NCBI GenBank assembly: GCA_022497145.1
Contig: MU385899.1
Span: 1-64,000, forward strand
Reading direction: 5' to 3'
Length of the DNA stretch: 64,000 nt
DNA from: Rostrohypoxylon terebratum
Taxonomy: Eukaryota > Ascomycota > Sordariomycetes > Xylariales > Hypoxylaceae
The notes under the pieces were generated by a model, which did not search any database, was not told where the DNA came from, and saw nothing but the letters and a program-made list of their open reading frames with translations. The position numbers and the translations under genes are program-made. Position 1 is the first letter of the stretch. Each line of letters begins with the position of its first letter. This document shows, one piece after another, positions 50,285 to 60,775 of this stretch.

Positions 50285-51222
50285 CCTCCGGCGCGAGTCA
50301 GGAAAACCCAGAAATCAGGTTTGTGTACAAAGTTATCTCTTTTTTTTCCCTTAAGTATAGGTATAGGTATAGGTATCTTAGTATGAGGCCACACCCATGG
50401 GGTCTGAGCCTTGCATGTTCGTGCACGGGTTTTGACTTCTTTACAGTGGCGAGGCTGGGAAAATAGGCAGCGGAGCGGCGCAGACGCGGAGGCAAGAAGG
50501 GGTATATTATCCACAACGGATCGATAACAGCGCGCGGTCGAGTGCAGATTGAACAGATATTCTACTTGGGTCATACAATTCTCGAAACTGCCATCATACG
50601 ACGCATTGTAACGATTCAGCTGTACGGGTTAGTCAAGCTGGGAAGACTCTGACGATAGGATGGTCCCCGGTTTGCCTGGTACATTGGATGTACGTTTGAC
50701 TCTTGAAGATGGTGGCAGCGATATCGTACTATGCAAAAATATCAAGATCTCCGCAATTCCCTGCTGGCCAATGGGAAGGGGGCTGGCTGTCGGGGTTGCT
50801 TGCAGTCAAATCCCGAGTGACCGGGCGAGACCCCGAGCGTCTGGCACCTGTCTGCTGGTTCAACGCTCAATGCAGGAAAGCTGGGGCCGACACACGCATG
50901 CCAGCAAAGAAACGTGGTAGAATCGGTAGAATCAGATGTAGAAAAAATTTTCGATCTCGTTAGATTCTAATCTATGTCGGTGATAGAGACAGAAATAATA
51001 TCGACAACTAGTCGGCGAGGAGACCAGTATTCGGCAGTTCGGCGATTAGGAGCGGGATAATTTTGATGCCACTTTCGAGTGAGACAGTGATGCTGACGGA
51101 ACTTAGGAGATACAAGAGACTCAGAGTCTTTGATTTTAGGTCGATTGTCACACCATTAAAGTTGAGGTTCAAATCCCATAAGTTTCCTATTCCCCGTGCT
51201 TTTTGTTCTTTTGTTTGAAAAG

Positions 51223-51255
<33 letters not shown>

Positions 51256-53068
51256 CTTTCTTGTGCACCACGAGAAGCTCAACAGAGGTGAGATCCCAGA
51301 CAAGGTGTGCTTATGCTGAGAATAGCTGAGGGGTGTGGTAGTAGTTGAGTATTAGCGACCGATTCGAGACCCAAAAGACCCAAGAAACCCAAACGACCTA
51401 GCAGATGCAGGAGATCCAGGAGACCCTGATGACAGCGATGACAGCTTGGAGTGAATGACAACGCACCCGCACCCGCAGCACGCTTAAGTTCTCTTGGGTT
51501 TCTTGGCGGGCTGGCGGGATGGTGGCTAATGCTGGGCTAATGCTGGTAGCAACTCGATTATTAGTCGTAAATACGGTTCACCATCGACCGGTGAGATGGC
51601 GGGTTGGCGGGTAAGGCCGGAAATAATACCTCTAAACCAGAGAGGGAAAAGGTCAGAAGAGATCAGGCGATGGAGATAGTGAATCGAGCAAATCGAGCAA
51701 ATCGAGTAAATGATGCCAGGGGGCTCTTCCGCGGGGGGAGATGACTCTGGGCTGTCTGAGAAAGGAGTCGAGGTCCTATTGGATATGAAGGGGGCGTGTG
51801 GACAGAGTGCGGACAAAGTGCGGACAAAGTGCAAACGACCATGGAAGGATGGCAGGATGGCTAACTGAATCCAGAACTCGGGTACAGCAAAGTCGTAAGC
51901 TATGGGGAACGCACCGCCAACCACGAATGTAACATGTGCGTAGCTTGTGATGGATAGCTATGCAGTAGCTATGTGGTAGCTATGTGCCTGTGACTCTGGC
52001 AGTCTGGCAGTCTGGGTTGACAGCCCAGTGACAATCGAGTGGATGTAGACCTACTGTAGACCTGTAGACCTGTGGACCTGTAGGCCGGTCGATCTCTTGC
52101 GTCTTATTTGCTCCAGAGCTTCAAGTACTAGGTAGGTATGTATTTCTAAGCTTCAAATGTTGCCTCCTCTTGGAGAATCTGGGGACTTTGGGGATTTTGG
52201 GAGGTCCCTCGAAAGCCACTTACTAAGTCCCGCATGGAGAAGTGGAGTGTGGCTTGGAGAAAATAGGGGCTAGTGACCTAACGGGCCTAGCTTGGAGGTT
52301 GTGGCTTCGGATCGATCCTACTCCGATTATATAAGCAAACTCGTGGACGCAGACGGTCACAATTTTCCCGGTCGACCCCAGCTGCCCAGTAATAAATCAC
52401 ATCTCCAAGTGCTTATGGCAACATTGAATGGCTAAAATGCTGAAATGCTAAATACCTAGGTACATCGGTGCGTGCCCAGCCGGGATCGAATGAAGATGGC
52501 GCAGTCTTGGCAAAGCTAGAGTGAGCTTAACATAGGTACAATCTTACAATAAAGCAGCAAAATGATAAATAATTAATTCGAAAAAATAGTTTCAAAATAT
52601 GTGGCTTCTGAGCTTTGTGATGATTTTTTTTTAAAGAATTTTAAGTATTATTTCAGGTTGTTGTTCTGTTGGTTAATTGTAGAGTACTTCAAAATGAGAA
52701 TGCCAAGACTGCGCCGTCTTCATTCGATTCCGGCTGGTGCCTTCCGTTCGGTCTCGCTTACCGAAATAGTGCCTAGATCTACCTAACACATGAACAAATT
52801 GGGTAGCGACCGAGGTTCAATTCACATGTGCAATGTCCGAGAGAGACATCGTCATCGTTTCTCGCATAATACATTATGTGTGTGCAGCCTTTAGCTTACT
52901 CAATCCTAATCCTACTTGTGATCCATCTCAACTTTAACTTTTTTTCCCAACTGTATCTCGCGTGCTCAACGATTTAGCGACTACATAACCTTATTAGAAT
53001 CTCTTTTCAACCGACTTCTCTTGATCGGCTTCATCAGACCAACTCTCAGTTGAACAAATTGCGCCAAA
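50285..53068. other. Intergenic, 2.8 kb, rich in short tandem repeats
   Basis: No gene supported. Between 51220 and 52090 lie several unrelated short repeats: (GAT)n, repeats of ATCGAGCAA, GTGCGGACAAA, TAGCTATG, CTGGCAGT and GTAGACCT. ACCTAGGT occurs at 52455-52462. The right end is the promoter and leader of the SCP2 gene. Confidence 0.5.
51225..51255 (+). repeat. (GAT)n microsatellite
   Basis: Ten uninterrupted GAT triplets in non-coding sequence. It is likely length-polymorphic and usable as a marker. Confidence 0.9.
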
Positions 53069-53597
53069 ATGAGCTTCAAGAACGGTATGTCCGTCGTCGC
53101 GCGCGCATCCACTCCTTCATTAACTACTAACCAAACCTCCTCTTGGTAGACAATTTCCCTTCTTCGGAGGCATTTGACGTTATCAATGCCGCTTTGTCCG
53201 CAAGCGAAGCCGACAGAAAAGATGCTATAAAGCAAGGAAATGCCATCTTCGCATTTACGATAAAGAACAAGGCCGGCGAAACCGAGAGTTGGCATATCGA
53301 TCTCAAGGAGAAGGGCGCCGTCGGTAACGGCGTTGGGACCAAGCCAACAGGTAACACATCTATTACTATCCCGATCCAATTATCAGATCCATTCGCATCA
53401 ATGTTGAAATACTAATCCGCGATGATTAAATAGTCGTCCTTTCGCTCTCCGACGACGACTTCGCTAAACTCGTATCCGGTCAAGCCAATGCGCAACGATT
53501 GTTCATGTCGGGGAAGCTCAAGGTTAAGGGTGACGTAATGAAGGCGACCAAATTGCAGCCTATCCTCGCAAAGGCGCAGACAAAAGCCAAGTTGTAA
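53069..53597 (+). CDS. SCP2 sterol/lipid-binding protein, peroxisomal
   Basis: Three exons (53069-53084, 53150-53350, 53434-53597) give 126 residues, the normal length of a stand-alone SCP2 domain. Exon 1 is only 16 bases (MSFKN). Family features: AIFAFTIKNKAGETESWHID, a strand-rich core, then LSLSDDDFAKLVSGQANAQRLFMSGKLKVKGD. The protein ends in TKAKL, and the last three residues AKL fit a type-1 peroxisome targeting signal. It resembles the small fungal Pox18-type lipid carriers that bind fatty acyl-CoA or sterol in peroxisomes. That role is from family; the fold and targeting signal are seen in the sequence. Confidence 0.94.
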
Positions 53598-55789
53598 AAG
53601 CTTGTCGAAATATCTCGGGCATCGCGTCCAACTCGGATTGGACTCCCTAGATTCCGAAAGACGCAACAATCCATACATATGTACATTATAGCATGATTAC
53701 AAACCGAACCACCTACCACTGAAGCCAATTCTGAAAACATTTTGTTACGCCGAACTACTTCTGAAGAGAGGATACAATTATACATCATACCACCATCGTC
53801 AATATAAGTCTTGCTACAAGTAGACCATTACGCGCCTGTGATATTCGGCGAGTGGGTTGTTCCACGCAAAGACAAGTTAAGCCCATTAGTATTGTGCCCT
53901 CATGCTTGAGGCTTCTGGGTTGTCTGATATTCGTATGCACATAGTCACGTCATCCCACTATCATTGGTTGAACTATTTAAGCCGCCACAAGACATTGTCT
54001 CCGAAGTAGACCTTTTGGAATTCTTAGATAGTGCGTATTAGCAAGCAGTTTCGTGATCCAACTGCTACGGCCTCCCATCTAGCCTTGTATGCATAGCGAC
54101 CTAGGCACAAAAAGCGTCTTCTAGATTGGTCGTTTGATAAATATATGCGTAGGGGAAGCCCGTCGAAAGTTGTCTGGAGATGTCGAGTCGTACAAGCGCC
54201 TGCTTGGTTACTACTTAGGTAGCTATGCCTTACCACCCATTCTGCCATTCTCTTAATACATAGTACTTGCTTACTTATAGGTCTTATATAAACCTATATT
54301 ATGTATGATATCATCCGCTCGGGACGGTGCAAGGTCCCATCGTGATGTAAGTGGTATGGATGGGAGGCTGCAGATTACTTATATAGCTCAGATCCCAGTG
54401 CCGACACGTTCGGATTTCTAGAAGAATTATTAGCCCACTTGTAGATATGTCTCAATCCAATTGTTTTCGAGATCCGATCGAGATCAAAGTGTATTTAGGC
54501 ATCTTTCAATGCTTAGGACATGTGATATTCAAGGTTGAATGGTACTAATAGGTAGAAACCTAACCTGCACATGGCACATGCACCTACATAAGAATTTGGG
54601 TACATAGGTACATAGGTACAGCAGTGAATATTTAGGTGGGTCTGGACCTTGACCATAATAGGTATGGATCATATGGATGTTGATATGTGGCCTGTGCTTC
54701 CCTTAGCTCCAACTGTCCTGTACCGATACTTGAGCCTTAAGGTACCTACACCCCTGCCAGGATGGTAATTGTTGTTTAGCGGACCCTTTCTTCTTCGTGT
54801 AAAGAAGCTGTACTCAACCATGAATCTTATATGAGAAGACACCTTTATTTAGTTCTTATATAATAAATACAAATTTATTCAGCATACCTACTAGGCAGTA
54901 GACCGTGTGGATATTCTGTAACTTTATCCGTACGTACTTTAATGTTTTTTATGGTTTGATACATTTTAAAAGATACTACCTAGGTATTTATTAGTGGAGA
55001 AAAGCTCCGCTAAACAACAATTACTATCCCTGCAGAGGGTGTAGCTCAGCAGGCGCGTCTTGATTCTTTCTATCCAATCATAGATGGCGAGTCATGAAAT
55101 GGTTGCTGGGAAGACGGACTTCACAACTAAACTCAGTGCCTAATAGGTACTAGGCAATTAAGACTTTTTGGTGTTTATTTTGTGGAGAAAGATACCAGAA
55201 AGGTACAGGAAAGAGCGAATATGTGCTGGGTACCAGGTACCTCGCGTACCCTGACTATTTTTTTTTTCTTCTCAGTCCTAGTCACAGTCACAGAACCCCA
55301 AAATAATAACATCACTTCCGATTCCTTTCAACCTAGATCAAAAAATCTTTCTGCCCTTGCAGTCCCATCACCAAGGTGTCAAGGGTAATCAACTTTGAGC
55401 CATCAACAAAAACTTAAACAAAACAATTCATCTCACTTATTTCCATTCATTTCAATTGTTACATGACAACGCCTTACCAAACCCGTTGAGAATTTGCCTC
55501 TTAGGCTTTTCTTAGCTTGTTTTTTTCTCTCTCCTAACATTCATTCCATTCCTTAGGTATTCGCAAATAATTGTACCTTGACTGGTTGCAGCCTGTCCTG
55601 TCGCCTGTCGCCTGAGTAATCACGAACTTGGATCATCTTCCATCCCCCCCTCGACGCGTCCATCAACATCAACATCCAACATCCAACTTCTCTATTCCTC
55701 TCTTTTCTCAATAATCCCAACCATCACGTGTAATCGAAAACTGTACCTTTCCATTTTATTTCGCATCACGCCTGTATTCACGAATCACG
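53598..55789. other. Intergenic, 2.2 kb
   Basis: No gene supported. ACCTAGGT occurs at 54978-54985. A GGGTGTAGCTCAG string at 55037 resembles a tRNA start but lacks the rest. The last 350 bases, pyrimidine-rich, are the likely promoter and leader of the nucleoporin gene. Confidence 0.5.
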
Positions 55790-58700
55790 ATGAGTACCAC
55801 CACGCCTCTTAAACCCCGTCCACCTCCGGGTCAGCAGGGCTCGACGCCCTTCCGTTCTGCTTCAGCAAGCCGATTCCGATCATCGCTTGTTCCCATGAAT
55901 AAACCATCTACACCTACGCGCGTCTCGCGCCTTACGGGCAAATTAGCGCCTACGACGACAAACCCTTCGTACGGTCGCGACCTTTTCCGCACCAATACTC
56001 CCCAAACCGTCCGCACCACCAAGTTTGCGCCAAACCTACCCGCAGACGCAACAAAGATGACACCAAGCGCCCGCAAGTTCACCCAGAAGAGTACGAACGG
56101 GGGTATGACTGGTATAGCATCAACTGAGCTTTTCAAGATGAGGATTCCATCGCCAGACCCCGAGCTGTCTGGCGAAGCCCTGTCAAAAGAGGTTCCAGAA
56201 GACCCCCATCGCAAGGGTACCATCTACGCAGACCAGTTCTTGGCTCACAAATGTCCTAAGGACTTTGACGATCTCCAGCGACGACAGTTCTTCTGCATCC
56301 TTGACTTACGAAGACTTAAGTATGCCGCCAATGAGATATTCGCCAAGAAAGACTGGAAGTTGAATATTATGAATTTCGCGAAGGAATATGAGAAGAGTAG
56401 AGGCTTGATTATGCTACGGTACGGACTTTACGAATTTAAGAATGTCAAACCGTCAGAAGAGGTTCTGAAGAGATGGAGAGCCATTCATAACCTTCCCGAC
56501 CCCGAACCACAAGCAGAAAGCACGGCTACATCAGGTTCGACTCAATCCAGCCGTCGTCTCACAGGGGCGAGCGGTTTTTCAACAAAGCGCAAGGCTGAGG
56601 AAGACTTGACGCCAAAAGATAATGCCTTGATGGCGTCCACTGCGAACCAGAATAAGCGTCGCAACTTAACACAAGAGCAGACCAACCCTATTCTCGCGGG
56701 ACCTGCCCCTTTTAAGAAGAGTAAACGGAAGGTAGACGATACCGAAGAACCTGACGAGAACCAGCCCAGCAAGGTGCAGAAGCCTACCCCGTCTGCCGCC
56801 AAATCCAAATTTGAGAGTATCCTTAACAAGGCACAGAGTGGCACCCCTTCACCACTCAAGAAAGCTCCACTACCATCGTTCGGAACGCCTAAGCCTAAAC
56901 CTAACGAACCCCAAGAATCGATCTTCGTCAACAAATCGAATCCGTTTGCGTCGTTTCCTGACTACAAGCACCCATCGGTTGAAGATACTGAGGAAGGTGT
57001 TTTTGCAAAATCAACGCTGGCCGGATCAACACCGGCTAAAGGTAGCAGCAATATATTCAGTTATCTCTCTGAAAGCTCTGCAAACAGCAGTGGTAATGAG
57101 AACGATAACGCGGATGAAGGCGATACGGAATCTGAGTCAGAGGATGAAGGAAGTCAAGAGCCGCCGGCTAGCGACCAACCCAGCGCTGCTGCTAGTGCTG
57201 GCACGAGTACCCCTTCTACTCAGAGTGACTCGACTTCATTTGCTGCTGGTAAACCGTCTACCAATACTTTCGGCCTCTTCGGCCAATCCAACAAGGATAT
57301 TAAAGCTAATACCAACTCCAAAGGCGGTCTCTTTGGACGAGTTCAGATGGGATCGGACGGACAACCCCTCCGAGCCACGCCCAGCACAGAGGGACAAGCT
57401 ACCTTCCCTCCTGCTAAGCAACCCGCCACTGAAGCCGAGCAGACCAAGACGCCAACGCAGCGTCCGGGCGACTTCACTTTCAATGCAGCAACAACCCCTA
57501 TATCTTTCAGCCCAGTGGTAGCTTCCAAGCCGGAATCTAACGACTCTCACAAAGCTGCTGATGTGTCAACACCAAAGCCTCCTATAAATGCGCTGTTTGG
57601 TGCAGGTGCCCCAACCAGTTCAGTGTTTCAGCCCTCAACTGCAAGTGCAAGCTTATTCAATTCAGCTAGCACACCCCAGAAGACAGGTAGCGCTACGGCC
57701 TCTCTCTTTTCACCCCAGACGTCTACACCAGCAACTTCTAAGTTATTTGGTGGTGTTGAGAAGGCAAATGAAAAGAGTTCAGCTGAGGCTACTGAGACCC
57801 CCTCAGTTCCCAAGGAGCCTTCCGGCCTCTTTGGTGCCTCGTCGTCGAGCACGACTGCTCCCACGCCCACAAGTAAATCACTATTTGGCAATTCAACGAC
57901 CAACGGAGGTACCAGCACTCAATCGATATTTGCGAATACTCCTAAACAGCCGCCGTCGAATTTGTTTGGTGGCTCTTCAAGCGAGACGCCATCATTTGGC
58001 ACTAATGGTGCGAAGGTTAATGGCTCTAGCACAACGAAGTCCCTATTCGACACCCCGGCGAAGCAGCCGTCCGCAAGCTTCACCTTCGGCGCATCAAAGG
58101 TGGAAACGACAAGTGATACACCGAAGCCCAGCAACAACCTTAGCCAAGTATCGAGCAGCTTCAACACGACGACACCTAAGCCGATCTTTAGTTCTGAAGG
58201 GCTGAAACCTACCACCCCCGCAACAACCTCCCTTTTCGGTAACAGTTCCACTACACCAGCAGCATTCTTCGGTGCTAAGAACGGCGAAGCAACGCCTGCT
58301 GAAAAGAAGCCAGCACCTGCTGCCACAACCTCGGTGTTTGGTAGCAACACAACCACACCAACTAACCTGTTTGGCTCTAAGAGTGCCATTGCAGCACCTC
58401 CCGAAAAAATGGAGGAACTCCCAGTCACAAAACCAGCGAGCAGTTTTGAGAGTACCTCCACTTCTGGACCCAGCTTCGTTTTCGGATCCCAGTCTACCGC
58501 ACCAACTTTATCCAGCTCGCAGACTTCGACTGTGCCGTCGATATTTTTTGGCGCCGGTGCTAACGGCACCCAAGCCAATGGCAGCGAGCCGAAGAAACCC
58601 GAGATCCAATTTGGAAGCTCCACAGCTGGCGTAGGCTCGATGCCATTCACCTTTAGTCAAGGGGGCTCTGGTTCTGATTCCGGCTTCACCTTCACGGCCG

Positions 58701-59602
58701 GTGGTAATGGGCAATCATTCAACAACCCCTTCGCTTCGCCCACCCCTACCCCGTCCGCTTCGTTCGCCGGCGTGCCTTCGACACCCGCACCCGCACCTGC
58801 ATCCACCTTCAACTTCTCCTTTGGACAGCAAGCGCCATCAACCCCTAATCCGGCTCCAGCCACTCCAAGCTTTTCCTTCGGAGCATCTACGAACGCAACC
58901 GCAACCAACGGTGCGCCTAGTTTTAGTTTTACAACCGCGACGCCACCTCAGAATAATGCGAACCCATTCTCGTTCAAACCCACGACAACAAGTTCGATGG
59001 GTACCGGTAGTCTTTTGCAGGCAAGTGGCGAGACGAGAGCTAGTAAGGCGTCTCTTAACGAGCAAGTCCTTGCGACATTTACTAACTATTCTCTAGACTC
59101 GCCGTTCCCCGCGCCCTCTAGCATCGGGACGACTCCGGTAAGCGGAACGCCAGAGCCACAGACTCAGAATGAGGATGGTGAGGAGGGGCCACAGGAGCAA
59201 ATCTCTCTCACGGACGGCGGGCCAGGCGAAGAGGACGAAATTATTCTGCACGAGGTACGGGCTAAGGCTATCAAGTACGTGGTCATCAAGGAAGGTGAGG
59301 AAGAAGAGGAGAAAAAATCACCATGGGCGACTCAGGGCGTAGGCCCCCTCCGCGTGCTCAAGAACAAGTCGACGGGAACTGTGCGAGTGTTACTTCGTGC
59401 CGAGCCGAGAGGCCATATTGCCATGAACAAGGCCCTCCTGCCGGACATCGAATACAAGTGTAAGGAAAAGACAGTCACGTTCGCGGCGGTCAAGGACGAC
59501 GGAGTTGGGCTCGAAACCTGGCTGCTCCAGGTGAAGAAACCCGAATTTGCGCAGGAGCTGGTTCGTGTTTTGGAGGCAAACAAGAGTGCGAACAAGAACT
59601 AA
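55790..59602 (+). CDS. Ran-binding FG nucleoporin (Nup2/Nup50-type)
   Basis: One uninterrupted frame of 1270 residues. Residues 1-110 are basic and disordered. A folded helical segment follows (about 140-230; DFDDLQRRQFFCILDLRRLK). The centre is very rich in Ser, Thr, Pro and Asn, with more than a dozen FG motifs (GLFG, LFGG, VFGS, FTFG, FSFG). The C-terminal 120 residues form a RanBP1 domain: ILHEVRAKAIKYV, WATQGVGPLRVLK, VRVLLRAEPRGHIAMNKALL and DGVGLETWLLQVK. This order matches fungal nuclear-basket nucleoporins of the Nup2/Nup50 kind, which bind Ran-GTP and importin-alpha during transport. The long intronless frame contrasts with its neighbours. The exact orthologue name varies between fungi, so no symbol is given. 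Confidence 0.9.
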   Translation: MSTTTPLKPRPPPGQQGSTPFRSASASRFRSSLVPMNKPSTPTRVSRLTGKLAPTTTNPSYGRDLFRTNTPQTVRTTKFAPNLPADATKMTPSARKFTQKSTNGGMTGIASTELFKMRIPSPDPELSGEALSKEVPEDPHRKGTIYADQFLAHKCPKDFDDLQRRQFFCILDLRRLKYAANEIFAKKDWKLNIMNFAKEYEKSRGLIMLRYGLYEFKNVKPSEEVLKRWRAIHNLPDPEPQAESTATSGSTQSSRRLTGASGFSTKRKAEEDLTPKDNALMASTANQNKRRNLTQEQTNPILAGPAPFKKSKRKVDDTEEPDENQPSKVQKPTPSAAKSKFESILNKAQSGTPSPLKKAPLPSFGTPKPKPNEPQESIFVNKSNPFASFPDYKHPSVEDTEEGVFAKSTLAGSTPAKGSSNIFSYLSESSANSSGNENDNADEGDTESESEDEGSQEPPASDQPSAAASAGTSTPSTQSDSTSFAAGKPSTNTFGLFGQSNKDIKANTNSKGGLFGRVQMGSDGQPLRATPSTEGQATFPPAKQPATEAEQTKTPTQRPGDFTFNAATTPISFSPVVASKPESNDSHKAADVSTPKPPINALFGAGAPTSSVFQPSTASASLFNSASTPQKTGSATASLFSPQTSTPATSKLFGGVEKANEKSSAEATETPSVPKEPSGLFGASSSSTTAPTPTSKSLFGNSTTNGGTSTQSIFANTPKQPPSNLFGGSSSETPSFGTNGAKVNGSSTTKSLFDTPAKQPSASFTFGASKVETTSDTPKPSNNLSQVSSSFNTTTPKPIFSSEGLKPTTPATTSLFGNSSTTPAAFFGAKNGEATPAEKKPAPAATTSVFGSNTTTPTNLFGSKSAIAAPPEKMEELPVTKPASSFESTSTSGPSFVFGSQSTAPTLSSSQTSTVPSIFFGAGANGTQANGSEPKKPEIQFGSSTAGVGSMPFTFSQGGSGSDSGFTFTAGGNGQSFNNPFASPTPTPSASFAGVPSTPAPAPASTFNFSFGQQAPSTPNPAPATPSFSFGASTNATATNGAPSFSFTTATPPQNNANPFSFKPTTTSSMGTGSLLQASGETRASKASLNEQVLATFTNYSLDSPFPAPSSIGTTPVSGTPEPQTQNEDGEEGPQEQISLTDGGPGEEDEIILHEVRAKAIKYVVIKEGEEEEEKKSPWATQGVGPLRVLKNKSTGTVRVLLRAEPRGHIAMNKALLPDIEYKCKEKTVTFAAVKDDGVGLETWLLQVKKPEFAQELVRVLEANKSANKN

Positions 59603-60775
59603 GATTGACAAAATCACACCGGTGTACGGAGTAAGGCGGATATATTAGAGCATAGCATTGATGCCGATATTGTTTGAGGTTTTATTTTTCAGGGTCAAAA
59701 AGCATTCGGGGCCTAGAGTATATCGAAGGCATCGCTTGGTAACGTCGCAAATGTTTTTTTTTTAAATGGAAGGGTTGTCGAGCAAAATGAAAGATCCATG
59801 CATTTACCACTATTAGCTAATGCGTGCCTGGATTTAATTTTACTAACTCCAGGCTGTATATTATCGTTGTCTTCCACTTATTCGAACATGAACATAAACA
59901 TACACATGAATATGAATATAATATACTGACGATCCTCCATGATCATAACAAACATTGAAGATTGGGGGGTTTAAGTACTTATGTAATACCTGTTTACTCT
60001 GAGTTTTTTAGTACTAATGGATATCTAAACTGGGTCCAGCCATTAAGCCCTACAGCTGATGCCCAACGTTAACCCCCCTTTTTTTTTAAAAAAAAAAAAG
60101 TTTTTAACCTTGTTGCCCAACTACCTATATACATGTACCTAAACGGAACAATGGAGGCTAAGGTTGGTTACCGAAGACTTCAAGTCGATTAGCCGCACAT
60201 GCGTATTTCGTGCATTCTGGAACGGGAATGAGTTACGTGCATGTACAACGGCTAGCCCCTTACTTGTACCTATAGCGTCTTCTCAAAGCGAACCCCCAAT
60301 GTATAGGTTTGTACCTTCCAAGGATAGCCGTGTGACGATAGGAAAGAAGCTCTAGGTCGGTCCTATCAAACGGGCAGCTGCCTATCAATCAATCAAGCCC
60401 GTAAGGTTTAAGTTTACAGGTTTTTTTTTAACCCTCTTAGCCCTTGGGGGATGGGGGGTTTAGCTTTTTTCCCTCACCGCAAAGGCGAAAGTAAAAAATT
60501 TTCGGTTTCGGTTGGATGCAGTGGAAAAGGCAAATATTTTCGCCGTGTCAGAGTAACGTTCGACTATTGAAGTTTTTGTCGACCAACTGGAAGCGGCCAA
60601 CCTGGAACTACTCGAACTACTCGAACTATTACTACAAATACCTGTCTAAACCTATTTATTTCTGCCAAAGTCGAAGTAGCAGTAATTATAGCAACAGTAA
60701 GTTCCTCTTTCCCACTCGTGCCCCGCAGACGGGCACTCGATTTATCCAAGGTTAACACTATTCGCAGAACCGAAG
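59603..60775. other. Intergenic, 1.2 kb
   Basis: Spacer between the nucleoporin and spermidine synthase genes. It includes poly-T/poly-A runs at 60080-60101 and a short CGAACTACT tandem near 60610-60630. No gene supported. Confidence 0.5.

Noticed and set aside
55037..55110. tRNA-like start GGGTGTAGCTCAG
   Set aside because: No matching anticodon arm, T-loop (GTTCRANNC) or closing acceptor stem follows.
57588..58205. Long alternate frames within the nucleoporin
   Set aside because: Compositional shadows of the Ser/Thr/Pro-rich repeat region; the true frame is continuous for 1270 residues with clear domains.
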